In this document: positions 52,160 to 60,178 of the stretch, piece after piece
Position numbering within the stretch: position 1 is the first letter of the stretch
How the letters are laid out: every line of letters begins with the position of its first letter
DNA from: Cognatiyoonia sp965661665
GTDB lineage: Bacteria > Pseudomonadota > Alphaproteobacteria > Rhodobacterales > Rhodobacteraceae
Reading direction: 5' to 3'
DNA length: 64,000 bases
NCBI RefSeq assembly: GCF_965661665.1
Contig: NZ_CBFIEO010000002.1
Coordinates: forward strand, 62,001 to 126,000
Translations under genes and position numbers: made by a program
Notes under the pieces: generated by a model
Databases searched by the model: none
The model's input: the letters and a program-made list of their open reading frames with translations, nothing else
What the model was told of the DNA's origin: nothing

Positions 52160-52241
52160 TCAGTCGCGGCGATTCACCTCAGCGGGCATAAATTGCAGGG
52201 CTTTGGCTGGTTCTTTTAGCTGAATTCGCTAAAAGGCGATT

Positions 52242-53324
52242 ATGACCCAGATTGAACCACAACCCGGCATCATGAATATCGCCTTGTATCAAGGCGGTAA
52301 GTCGGAGATTGCCGGTCGCACCGATGTGCTGAAGCTCAGCTCGAACGAAAACCCGTTTGGCCCGCCGCCTGTCGCGATAGAGGCGATCGTTGCGGCGGCA
52401 GGTGACACGCATCGCTATCCTAGCACCGATCATGCTGCCCTGCGTGCAGCGATTGAAGAGGTTTACGGGCTTGAAGCGAATCGGGTGATTTGTGGTGTCG
52501 GGTCTGATGAGGTGTTGCAGTTCATCTGTCAGGCCTTCACCGGACCGGGTGTAGAGGTCATTCATACCGAGCACGGGTTTTCGATGTATCCAATCCTTGC
52601 CCATGCGGCGGGTGCGACGCCGGTGTGCGTGGCGGAGAAAGACCGCCAAGTGGACGTCGATGCGATCCTCGCCGCCGTGACGGAGCGGACGGGTGTTGTG
52701 ATGCTCACCAATCCGGGAAATCCGACGGGCACGATCCTGCCAGTGGCGGAGTTGGAGCGGCTTGCCGATGGTTTGCCGGACGGCGTGATCCTTGTGCTCG
52801 ACTGCGCCTATATCGAATACGCCGTAGGTCATGACGGTGGGGAAGCTCTGGCGCGGCGCCGTGAGAATGTGATCATGACACGGACGTTTTCCAAGCTTTA
52901 CGGCTTGGGTGGTTTGCGGATCGGCTTTGGCTTTGGCCCGAACGCGCTCATTGATGTGATGATGCGGATTAGGCAGCCGTTCAACTTGTCAGAGGTGCAA
53001 CTTTCCGCTGCCGAAGCCGCGGCGCGAGACCTTGACTGGGCCACGACTTGCGTTGAGGTCAACGCGGTGGAGCGGGCGCGTCTGACAGGCGGTTTGCGTC
53101 AGCACGGGATTGCTTGCGACGACAGCCACACGAATTTTGTGCTTGCCCGTTTTGCGGATGAGGCCGAGGCTGCTGAGATGGAAGAGGCGTTTCAAGCGGC
53201 GGGGATTTTGGTGCGCAAGGTGGGGGGCTATGGCTTTCCCGAAGGATTGCGGATCACGGTCGGACGGCCAGAAGACAATGACCGCGTGCTGGATGCGGTG
53301 GCAGCGTTCAAAGGTGCGGCATGA
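52242..53324 (+). CDS. hisC: Histidinol-phosphate aminotransferase (or aromatic aminotransferase)
   Basis: A 360-residue fold-type I PLP enzyme. KLSSNENPFGPPP opens it, NPGNPTGT gives the cofactor Asn, and TFSKLYGLGGLRIGFG carries the Schiff-base Lys. It transfers the amino group to imidazole-acetol phosphate, and in many bacteria also to aromatic keto acids. Its stop overlaps the start of tyrC by four bases, which suggests this copy serves phenylalanine/tyrosine synthesis as well or instead. Confidence 0.92.
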   Translation: MTQIEPQPGIMNIALYQGGKSEIAGRTDVLKLSSNENPFGPPPVAIEAIVAAAGDTHRYPSTDHAALRAAIEEVYGLEANRVICGVGSDEVLQFICQAFTGPGVEVIHTEHGFSMYPILAHAAGATPVCVAEKDRQVDVDAILAAVTERTGVVMLTNPGNPTGTILPVAELERLADGLPDGVILVLDCAYIEYAVGHDGGEALARRRENVIMTRTFSKLYGLGGLRIGFGFGPNALIDVMMRIRQPFNLSEVQLSAAEAAARDLDWATTCVEVNAVERARLTGGLRQHGIACDDSHTNFVLARFADEAEAAEMEEAFQAAGILVRKVGGYGFPEGLRITVGRPEDNDRVLDAVAAFKGAA

Positions 53325-54241
53325 GTGATCAGATGTACAAAAAGGTCGCGCTAATTGGCTTGGGGTTGATCGCGTCCTCGATCTGTCATGCGGCCAAGCG
53401 CGGCGGATTGGTGGGCGAAATCACTGGCTATGCGCGCAGTCAAGAAACCCGCGACATCGGGCGTGAGATCGGGTTGTGCACGGTGTGCGACACCGGTGCG
53501 GAGGCTGTGGCAGACGCGGATTTGGTGATCCTCTGTGTGCCAATCGGGGCGATGGGCCCCGTGATGGCGGAGATTGCGCCGCATTTGAAAGCAGGATCGA
53601 CCGTCACGGACGTGGGATCGGTCAAACGCGCTGTATTTGATGCGGTTCTGCCGCATTTGCCGACGGGCGTTCACTTTGTCGGGTGTCACCCGATGGCAGG
53701 GACGGAGCATTCGGGCCCACGGTCGGGCTTCGCCGAACTTTTTGACAGCCGCTGGACCCTGGTTGTGCCGGGGGCGGATGCCGATGCTCAGACCGTCGCG
53801 CAGGTGGAGGCGTTCTGGCAAGGCTTGGGCGCGATGACCACGCAGATGGACATCGACCATCATGACCTGATTTGCGCGGTCGTGAGCCATGCGCCGCACC
53901 TTATCGCTTACACGATGGTAGGTGTTGCTGACGACCTTGGGCGCGTCACTGACACTGAAGTTGTCAATTACTCCGCAGCGGGTTTCAGGGATTTCACGCG
54001 GATTGCGGCGTCGGACCCGACAATGTGGCGGGATGTGTTCTTGACCAACAAGGACGCCACGCTTGAGATTCTGGGCCGCTTTACTGAAGAGCTTTTTGCT
54101 TTGCAGCGGGCCATACGTACCGGCGACGGCGATCATCTACATGACTATTTCACTCGCACGCGGGCGATCCGGCGCGGGATTATCGAAGCGGGGCAGGATA
54201 CGGCTGCGCCGAACTTTGGACGGGGACCGTCAAAATCGTGA
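53321..54241 (+). CDS. tyrC: Prephenate/cyclohexadienyl (arogenate) dehydrogenase
   Basis: A 306-residue TyrA-family enzyme that oxidatively decarboxylates prephenate or arogenate in tyrosine synthesis. The NAD loop VALIGLGLIASSICHAAKRGG starts near residue 9. GCHPMAGTEHSGP holds the catalytic His region, and DHHDLICAVVSHAPHLIAY is the second hallmark. There is no chorismate mutase or ACT domain. It is coupled to hisC. Its stop overlaps a GTG opening a truncated small reading frame. Confidence 0.93.
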   Translation: MSDQMYKKVALIGLGLIASSICHAAKRGGLVGEITGYARSQETRDIGREIGLCTVCDTGAEAVADADLVILCVPIGAMGPVMAEIAPHLKAGSTVTDVGSVKRAVFDAVLPHLPTGVHFVGCHPMAGTEHSGPRSGFAELFDSRWTLVVPGADADAQTVAQVEAFWQGLGAMTTQMDIDHHDLICAVVSHAPHLIAYTMVGVADDLGRVTDTEVVNYSAAGFRDFTRIAASDPTMWRDVFLTNKDATLEILGRFTEELFALQRAIRTGDGDHLHDYFTRTRAIRRGIIEAGQDTAAPNFGRGPSKS

Positions 54242-54348
54242 GGCGTTGGGGCGCATATGCGTTGGCCGTTTTGATGGCAGGGTCCGCGATAGTGGAAGCG
54301 CCGGAGACGTTGTTGCGCCCGATTGAGCGGATCAGCACGTCGACTTAG
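54238..54348 (+). pseudogene. Truncated 5' end of a secreted-protein gene (possibly extensin-like)
   Basis: A GTG start in a GTGA overlap with tyrC opens 36 codons: an N-terminal VRRW, a hydrophobic AYALAVLMAGSAIVEA signal-like stretch, then APETLLRPIERIST and a TAG. The tidy overlap suggests a formerly real gene. In roseobacters I recall an extensin-like secreted gene after tyrC with a similar start; this is memory, not verified. It ends exactly where the truncated asd on the other strand ends. Confidence 0.45.
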
Positions 54349-54797
54349 CCACGGTTTGATGTGGCACCGGTGCGGATCGCGGCAATGCAGTTGGGGTTGG
54401 CTACAATGGGGGCGTCCTCCAGGGCTGCTCCATTTGCCTCGGGCACGACGAGGGGTACGTCGGGGTCCATGCGAAAGGTGGAAGAGTTGTCGATCACTTG
54501 CGCGCCTTCGGCCACAGCAAAGGGGGCGAATTTCTTGGTGATCGTGGCGCCGGTGGAGAAGAACGCAACATCAACCCCTTCAAAGCTGAGTTTATTGAGT
54601 TCCTGAATGATCACATCGCGACCGCGGAACTGCATGCGCTTCCCAGCAGAGCGCGCGGAGGCAACCAGACGCAGCTCCGACACTGGAAAATTGCGCGTCT
54701 CAAGACATTTGAGCAGTTCAACACCAACGGCGCCCGTTGCGCCGACGATGGCTATGACAGGGGCGGGTTGTGGAGCGTCTGGGTTTTGAATGTTCAT
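54345..54797 (-). pseudogene. asd: Aspartate-semialdehyde dehydrogenase, 3'-truncated
   Basis: The 5' 40 percent of asd: IAIVGATGAVGVELLKCLETRNFP (NADP loop), the AARSAGK phosphate-binding-like ARSAGKRMQF, VAFFSTGATITKKFAP, VIDNSSTFRMDPDVPLVVPEANG. It ends just at VANPNC, where the catalytic Cys is the last normal residue, and then runs into IAAIRTGATSNRG and stop. About 150 of 340 residues remain. It cannot be functional, so a complete asd must exist elsewhere for lysine, threonine and methionine synthesis. Confidence 0.85.
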
Positions 54798-54828
54798 TGG
54801 CTTGGTCCTTTGGTTGTGGACCTGAGCC

Positions 54829-54860
54829 AAAAATAAAGCCCCGTCCTTGCGGTGGGGCTT
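54829..54860 (-). terminator. Rho-independent terminator/attenuator upstream of asd
   Basis: On the minus strand AAGCCCC (54860-54854), an 11-base loop, GGGGCTT (54842-54836), then TATTTTT. It lies 32 bases before the asd start and after a short leader reading frame, so it looks like an attenuator rather than the end of a gene. Confidence 0.75.
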
Positions 54861-54874
54861 GCTTTGGTTTGGTG

Positions 54875-54943
54875 TTAGGCGTCTGTCACGTGCCCAGGCG
54901 AAAAAAAAGCACCCCCTCGGATGCGAATGGTCTTTTTCGTCAT
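54875..54943 (-). CDS. Candidate 22-residue leader peptide ahead of the asd attenuator
   Basis: A minus-strand ATG at 54943 opens 22 codons starting MTKKTIRIRGGAFF and ending at TAA 54875-54877, 15 bases before the terminator stem. The early codons include two Lys, two Thr and two Ile, products of the aspartate pathway, which fits attenuation by amino-acid supply. No strong ribosome-binding site is visible. The call is position- and composition-based. Confidence 0.4.
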   Translation of the reverse strand: MTKKTIRIRGGAFFSPGHVTDA

Positions 54944-55007
54944 GGTCGTCGTTTTCAGCAGTGCCATGAAGTGGCTGGTAGCCAAACACAGCGCGACTTG
55001 TAAAGGG

Positions 55008-55045
55008 GCGCCTCCGGCAGGGATATTTTTGGCAAGAGGAAGATG
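55008..55045 (+). repeat. Dispersed 'CCTCCGGC...TATTTTT' element, copy 1
   Basis: GCGCCTCCGGCAGGGATATTTTTGG followed by CAAGAGGAAGATGG. It can form a short CCTCC/GGG-G stem followed by T-rich sequence. It aligns with 60144-60177 over more than 30 bases. It lies between the leftward asd remnant and rightward ileS, so it does not simply terminate a neighbouring gene. Confidence 0.65.
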
Positions 55046-55210
55046 GGGTTTACCGGTGTTTTTAAGGAGCCTATAAGCGCCGCATGATGTTGGTGCAAAT
55101 CATACGAATTATTTCCCCGGCGCTCTGATTCGAGCCGCCGGGCCAAGGTGTCTGAGACTTCGCACCGCCCCTGATCCATGACCTATGACTGAATAAGAGG
55201 ACACGGACAC

Positions 55211-58117
55211 ATGTGTGCCGACACCCCTGATTATAAAGAAACTTTGAACCTGCCAAAGACCGACTTCCCGATGCGGGCTGGATTGCCAAAGCGCGAACCT
55301 GCGTGGTTGGAGCGCTGGCATGAGATCGGCGTTTATGACCGCTTGCGGGAGAAACAGGGCCGCAAACCCTTCACGCTGCACGACGGGCCGCCCTATGCGA
55401 ACGGCCATTTGCACATTGGGCATGCACTGAACAAGACGCTGAAGGATTTTGTGGTCCGGTCCCATCAGATGATGGGCTATGACAGCCGCTATGTTCCCGG
55501 TTGGGACTGTCACGGGCTGCCGATCGAGTGGAAGATCGAAGAGAAGTACCGCAAGAAGGGCAAGAACAAGGACGACGTGGATGTCGTCGATTTCCGCCGC
55601 GAGTGCCGCGCCTTTGCGGATGAGTGGGTTGATATCCAGCGCGAGGAATTCAAGCGGCTGGGCGTGACCGGAAAGTGGGAAAATCCATATTTGACAATGG
55701 ATTACCGCGCGGAGAGCGTGATCGCCGAGGAATTCATGAAGTTCCTGATGAACGGTACGTTGTACCAAGGCTCCAAACCCGTGATGTGGTCGCCGATGGA
55801 GCAGACCGCGCTGGCCGAGGCGGAGGTTGAGTACCACGACAAGGACAGCTTCACGATCTGGGTGAAGTTCAAGGTGGCAGAGCCTGTCGATCACAAGCTG
55901 GCAGGTGCGCATGTCGTGATCTGGACCACCACGCCTTGGACGATCCCGTCCAACAAGGCGGTCGTTTATGGGGCGGATATTTCCTATGGCCTTTATGAGG
56001 TCACAGGCACGCCGGATGAGTGCTGGGCGAGCGTCGGGGATCGGTTCCTGTTGGCCGATAACCTTGCCGAAGACGTCATGGGCCGCGCGCGGTTGGAAGA
56101 GGGACAGTGGCGCCGTGTGACCGATGTGCTCGTGTCTGATCTTGAGGGACTTGGCTTGATGCACCCGCTCAACGGGGCCGAAGGGTCTAAGGGCGAATGG
56201 GACGACATTCGCGATTTCCGCGCTGCGGATTTTGTGACTGACACCGAAGGCACCGGCTTTGTCCATTGTGCGCCGTCGCACGGGATGGAGGAATTCGAGC
56301 TTTACCGCGACTTGGGAATGTTGGAGCAGGTCATCACCTACAACGTGATGGACGACGGTGGCTTCCGCGCTGATCTGCCGTTCTTTGGCGGCAAGTATAT
56401 TCTTTCCCGAAAGGGCGGTGAGGGTGATGCCAACAAAGCGGTGATCGACAAGCTGGTCGAGGTCGGCGGGCTGCTCGCACGCGGCAAGATCAAGCATAGC
56501 TATCCGCATTCTTGGCGCTCCAAAGCGCCGATCATCTATCGCAACACGCCGCAGTGGTTCGTCTCTGTCGATCGTGAGGTGGGCGACGTTCAGGACGAGA
56601 TGGGCAAGACGATCCGCGAGCGGGCCCTGAATTCGATCGACGAGCTGGTAAAGTGGTGGCCGCAGGCAGGGCGCAACCGTTTATATTCCATGATCGAGGC
56701 CCGGCCTGATTGGGTGCTGTCACGCCAGCGGGCGTGGGGTGTGCCATTGACGTGCTTCACCAAGAAAGGAGCGTTGCCGACCGATGCAGACTTTCTTCTG
56801 CGCGATCCTGCTGTCAATGCACGAATTGCGGAGGCGTTCGAGGCCGAGGGTGCCGATTGCTGGTATCAGGACGGCGCGAAAGAGCGGTTCTTGGGCGAGG
56901 ATTATACCGCAGATGAGTGGGAGCAGGTTTTTGACGTGCTCGATGTGTGGTTTGACTCAGGTTCAACCCATGCCTTCGTGCTGCGCGACCGTGACGACGG
57001 GACCGAGGATGGCATCGCCGATGTTTATCTGGAAGGGACAGACCAGCACCGTGGTTGGTTCCATTCGTCACTTTTGCAGGCTTGTGGCACCTTGGGCCGT
57101 GCGCCCTATCGGAACGTTGTGACCTGTGGCTTCACGCTCGATGACAAAGGCATGAAGATGTCCAAATCGCTGGGCAATATCATCGCCCCAGCGGAAGTGA
57201 TCCAGCAGTACGGCGCGGATATCTTGCGGCTGTGGGTGGCGCAGGCGGATTACACCGCTGACCAGCGGATCGGGCCAAAAATCCTGAAAGGCGTCGCGGA
57301 CAGCTATCGCCGGTTGCGCAACACGATGCGGTTCATGCTGGGGTCCTTGGCGGACTTCACAGACGCCGATCGTGTGGAGCCTGCGGAGATGCCAGAGCTG
57401 GAGCGTTGGGTGTTGCACCGTTTGGCAGAACTCGATGTACAGGTGCGCAAGGGCTATTCGGAGTTTGATTATAACGCTGTCTGGCAAGCGATCTTCAACT
57501 TCGCGACGCTTGATCTGTCGGCCTATTACTTCGATATCCGCAAGGATGCGCTCTACTGCGACGGCGATACGGCGCGCAGGCGGGCTGCGCGGACGGTTTT
57601 GGATATCCTTTACCACCGTTTGACCACATGGCTGGCACCGATTCTTGTCTTTACGATGGAAGAGGTGTGGCTGGAGCGTCATAACGCGCCGGGCGCGTCT
57701 GTCCATTTGCTGGACTTTTTGGAGACGCCAGCCGAGTGGCTGGATGAAGGTTTGGCCGCGAAATGGGCGACTATCCGCAAGGTGCGTCGCGTAGTGACGG
57801 GCGCGCTGGAAATCCAGCGGACAGAAAAAGTCATCGGGGCTTCTTTGGAAGCGGCCCCGACCGTGCATGTCGATGCGGAGACAGCTTCGATTTTGGAGAC
57901 CGTGAGCTTTGACGATCTTTGTATCACCTCTGGCATCGCGGTCTCAACCGATCCGGCTCCAGCCGATGCCTTTGTGATGGATGATATTGCAGGTGTTGCG
58001 GTGGTGTTTGCCCAAGCGGACGGTGAAAAGTGCCAGCGCTGCTGGAAGATCTTGCCGGATGTGGGCAGCCACAGCCACGCGGGTGTCTGCGGTCGGTGTG
58101 ACGCCGCCTTGGGCTAG
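55211..58117 (+). CDS. ileS: Isoleucyl-tRNA synthetase
   Basis: A 968-residue class I synthetase. The HIGH box is at PYANGHLHIGHALNKTLKD (about 60-78), the editing domain carries TTTPWTIPSN, and the KMSKS loop is KGMKMSKSLGN. A C-terminal zinc finger has CQRCWKILPDVG and CGRCDAA. AAGAGGA precedes the ATG. It is a bacterial-type, full-length core gene. Its stop is followed directly by the ogt start. Confidence 0.98.
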   Translation: MCADTPDYKETLNLPKTDFPMRAGLPKREPAWLERWHEIGVYDRLREKQGRKPFTLHDGPPYANGHLHIGHALNKTLKDFVVRSHQMMGYDSRYVPGWDCHGLPIEWKIEEKYRKKGKNKDDVDVVDFRRECRAFADEWVDIQREEFKRLGVTGKWENPYLTMDYRAESVIAEEFMKFLMNGTLYQGSKPVMWSPMEQTALAEAEVEYHDKDSFTIWVKFKVAEPVDHKLAGAHVVIWTTTPWTIPSNKAVVYGADISYGLYEVTGTPDECWASVGDRFLLADNLAEDVMGRARLEEGQWRRVTDVLVSDLEGLGLMHPLNGAEGSKGEWDDIRDFRAADFVTDTEGTGFVHCAPSHGMEEFELYRDLGMLEQVITYNVMDDGGFRADLPFFGGKYILSRKGGEGDANKAVIDKLVEVGGLLARGKIKHSYPHSWRSKAPIIYRNTPQWFVSVDREVGDVQDEMGKTIRERALNSIDELVKWWPQAGRNRLYSMIEARPDWVLSRQRAWGVPLTCFTKKGALPTDADFLLRDPAVNARIAEAFEAEGADCWYQDGAKERFLGEDYTADEWEQVFDVLDVWFDSGSTHAFVLRDRDDGTEDGIADVYLEGTDQHRGWFHSSLLQACGTLGRAPYRNVVTCGFTLDDKGMKMSKSLGNIIAPAEVIQQYGADILRLWVAQADYTADQRIGPKILKGVADSYRRLRNTMRFMLGSLADFTDADRVEPAEMPELERWVLHRLAELDVQVRKGYSEFDYNAVWQAIFNFATLDLSAYYFDIRKDALYCDGDTARRRAARTVLDILYHRLTTWLAPILVFTMEEVWLERHNAPGASVHLLDFLETPAEWLDEGLAAKWATIRKVRRVVTGALEIQRTEKVIGASLEAAPTVHVDAETASILETVSFDDLCITSGIAVSTDPAPADAFVMDDIAGVAVVFAQADGEKCQRCWKILPDVGSHSHAGVCGRCDAALG

Positions 58118-58570
58118 ATGCCCGTTCTGATCGATACTCCGATTGGCCCTTTGGGGTTTGATGCCGCTGATGGGGCGGTGACAAACCTGTTATGGGGTCG
58201 GTCGGGTGACCTGGAGGAAGGTGTCTTGGCCGATCAGTTGCGGCGTGAATTGGCGGCCTATTTCGCGGGCGCGTTGACCGTTTTCACCGTGCCCGTCGCC
58301 CCGCGCGTGACGGCGTTTCAACACGCATTCTCCGACGCGCTTTGCGCGATCCCCTATGGGGAGACGCGGACCTATGGCGCGATGGCACAAGACTTGTGTG
58401 TCTCTGCCCAAGCCATTGGGCAGGCCTGCGGTGCCAATCCCATCGCCATTTTGATCCCGTGTCACCGCGTGCTCGCCGCCGATGGGTTGGGCGGCTATTC
58501 GGGGGCTGGTGGGGTCGAGGCGAAAGTGGCACTGTTGAAGTTAGAAAAAGCGGGATCGCTTTTGATTTAA
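58118..58570 (+). CDS. ogt: Methylated-DNA-protein-cysteine methyltransferase
   Basis: A 150-residue suicide repair protein. The acceptor Cys is in NPIAILIPCHRVLAADG, with the winged-helix segment PYGETRTYGAMAQDL before it and GGYSGAGGVEAKVALLKLE after it. It removes methyl from O6-methylguanine. It begins immediately after the ileS stop and is probably co-transcribed. The N-terminal domain is short, as in the Ogt form. Confidence 0.93.
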   Translation: MPVLIDTPIGPLGFDAADGAVTNLLWGRSGDLEEGVLADQLRRELAAYFAGALTVFTVPVAPRVTAFQHAFSDALCAIPYGETRTYGAMAQDLCVSAQAIGQACGANPIAILIPCHRVLAADGLGGYSGAGGVEAKVALLKLEKAGSLLI

Positions 58571-58579
58571 TGGTGGCAA

Positions 58580-59416
58580 ATGAGCATTTGGGTACTCTTG
58601 GCGGTTTTGTTTGCCGCGCTGCTTCATGCCACGTGGAACGCCCTGATCAAGCTTGGCACGTCAAAGATGACGTCGATGCTGATCCTAACCTTAGTGCAAG
58701 GCGGCTTTGGCCTGATCATTGCCACGACACGGGCGTTTCCGACCTTTGAGGTTTGGCTGTGGCTGCTCGCCTCTGGCGTCTTTCATTCCGGCTATAAGTT
58801 GTTTCTGGCCTATGCCTATGAGCAAGGCGATTTGAGTCGCGTTTACCCGATCGCGCGGGGGGCGGCACCGATGGTGGTGTTGGTGATCTCTGCCTTGTTT
58901 CTATCGGATGTTTTGGGTGGCTGGGAGTATGTCGGCGTCCTCATTCTCGGGTTTGGCATTTTGCTGATGGGGCAGGGCGTGTTCCGGTCCGGCGAAAGCG
59001 TCAAACTGGTGCCTTTGGCGCTTGGCTCTGCCGCGATGACAGCGGGGTATTCGCTGGTCGATGGGATGGGCGCGCGGGTGTCGGGCGATGCGGTGATGTA
59101 TGTGGCGTGGCTGTTTGTAATGGATGCGGTGTTCTTCACGCCGATCTGCGTGGCGTTGCGGGGGCGTGACGTATTGCGGACGACGGGGCGCACGTGGATC
59201 GTGGGCGGTGTCGCGGCGATGGCGTCTTACGGGGCTTATGCAATTGCGGTGTGGGCCATGACGATCGTGCCCATTGCGCTTGTCGCCGCCCTGCGGGAGA
59301 CGTCGATCCTGTTTGCGGTCTTGATCGGCTGGATTTTCTTTGAAGAGAAGATGGGCACCCAGAAAGCTTTGGCCGCGGGGCTGATTATCGCGGGCGTTGT
59401 ATTGACGCGGCTCTAG
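58580..59416 (+). CDS. EamA-family (drug/metabolite) transporter
   Basis: A 278-residue inner-membrane protein with about ten hydrophobic helices arranged as two EamA repeats. The first opens SIWVLLAVLFAALLHATWNALIK; the second ends with GWIFFEEKMGTQKALAAGLIIAG. It follows ogt by nine bases. Its stop and that of the convergent pcs share a CTAG. The substrate is unknown; members export amino acids or metabolites. Confidence 0.9.
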   Translation: MSIWVLLAVLFAALLHATWNALIKLGTSKMTSMLILTLVQGGFGLIIATTRAFPTFEVWLWLLASGVFHSGYKLFLAYAYEQGDLSRVYPIARGAAPMVVLVISALFLSDVLGGWEYVGVLILGFGILLMGQGVFRSGESVKLVPLALGSAAMTAGYSLVDGMGARVSGDAVMYVAWLFVMDAVFFTPICVALRGRDVLRTTGRTWIVGGVAAMASYGAYAIAVWAMTIVPIALVAALRETSILFAVLIGWIFFEEKMGTQKALAAGLIIAGVVLTRL

Positions 59417-60108
59417 CCGTCTTTGCCGTACATCATCTGCTGTAGGGCGCCTGCACTGAGCAAGTAGATGGAGGTGATCATCAAGCCATAGTGCGCTGAT
59501 TGCCCAGGGTTGAAGTCAAACCACGCGGCCCAGCCTGCAAAGAACGTCCAAGCGAGGGCCATCGGGAGTGTCACGCCGCGCCAGCGGGCGGTGCGGACGG
59601 GGTGGACGAATTTAATGGGCAGGAACATCGCGAGCGACAAGATCAGTACCAGCGCCAGACAAACCGACCAATGCGGTTGCAGCGCAAAGAGAACGAGGAT
59701 CAGCATGTTGAAGCAGCCAGGGAAGCCCTTGAAGGAATAATCTTTTGTTTTCATGCGGGTGTCGCAGAAATACATGGCAGATGCGAAGGTGATGACAATG
59801 ATCGCGACCCAACCGCTCCACCCGTCCATGAGCCCGGAAGCGTAGAGCGCGAAGGCGGGGATGAAGACGTAAGTGAGATAGTCGATGATGAGGTCAAGGA
59901 GCACGCCATCGAAGATTGGCGCGTTGGTTTTGACGTCATATTTGCGCGCCAAGGGGCCATCAATCCCGTCGACGATGAAGGCCACGACAAGCCAGAGGAA
60001 CATCAAGCTCCATTTCGCATCTACGGCGGCCAACATGGCCAGCATCGCAAAGACCGCACCGGTCGCGGTGAAGAGGTGAACGAGGAGGGCCTTGGTCTGT
60101 ATCGTCAT
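59413..60108 (-). CDS. pcs: Phosphatidylcholine synthase
   Basis: A 231-residue membrane protein of the CDP-alcohol phosphatidyltransferase family that condenses choline with CDP-diacylglycerol. The signature DGxDGxxAR...GxxxDxxxD is seen in VDGIDGPLARKYDV and FDGVLLDLIID. HPVRTARWRGVTLPM and a final GLMITSIYL match bacterial Pcs. About seven to eight hydrophobic segments are visible. Choline use fits the osmolyte theme of the window. Confidence 0.9.
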   Translation of the reverse strand: MTIQTKALLVHLFTATGAVFAMLAMLAAVDAKWSLMFLWLVVAFIVDGIDGPLARKYDVKTNAPIFDGVLLDLIIDYLTYVFIPAFALYASGLMDGWSGWVAIIVITFASAMYFCDTRMKTKDYSFKGFPGCFNMLILVLFALQPHWSVCLALVLILSLAMFLPIKFVHPVRTARWRGVTLPMALAWTFFAGWAAWFDFNPGQSAHYGLMITSIYLLSAGALQQMMYGKDG

Positions 60109-60143
60109 CGGTGTCCTTGCTCCGCATGGCGGCAGATGTTGAA

Positions 60144-60177
60144 TGCCTCCGGCGGAGGTATTTTGTGCGAAAGAAGA
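60144..60177 (+). repeat. Dispersed 'CCTCCGGC...TATTTT' element, copy 2
   Basis: TGCCTCCGGCGGAGGTATTT followed by TGTGCGAAAGAAGACT. CCTCC-GGC-GGAGG forms a five-pair stem followed by TATTTTG. It lies between pcs and xerC, both leftward, but its T-run faces right. It aligns with copy 1 at 55008. Confidence 0.65.
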
Positions 60178-60178
60178 C

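Noticed and set aside
55109..56509. 466-codon open frame antisense to ileS
   Set aside because: Antisense of a core synthetase with no conserved motif.
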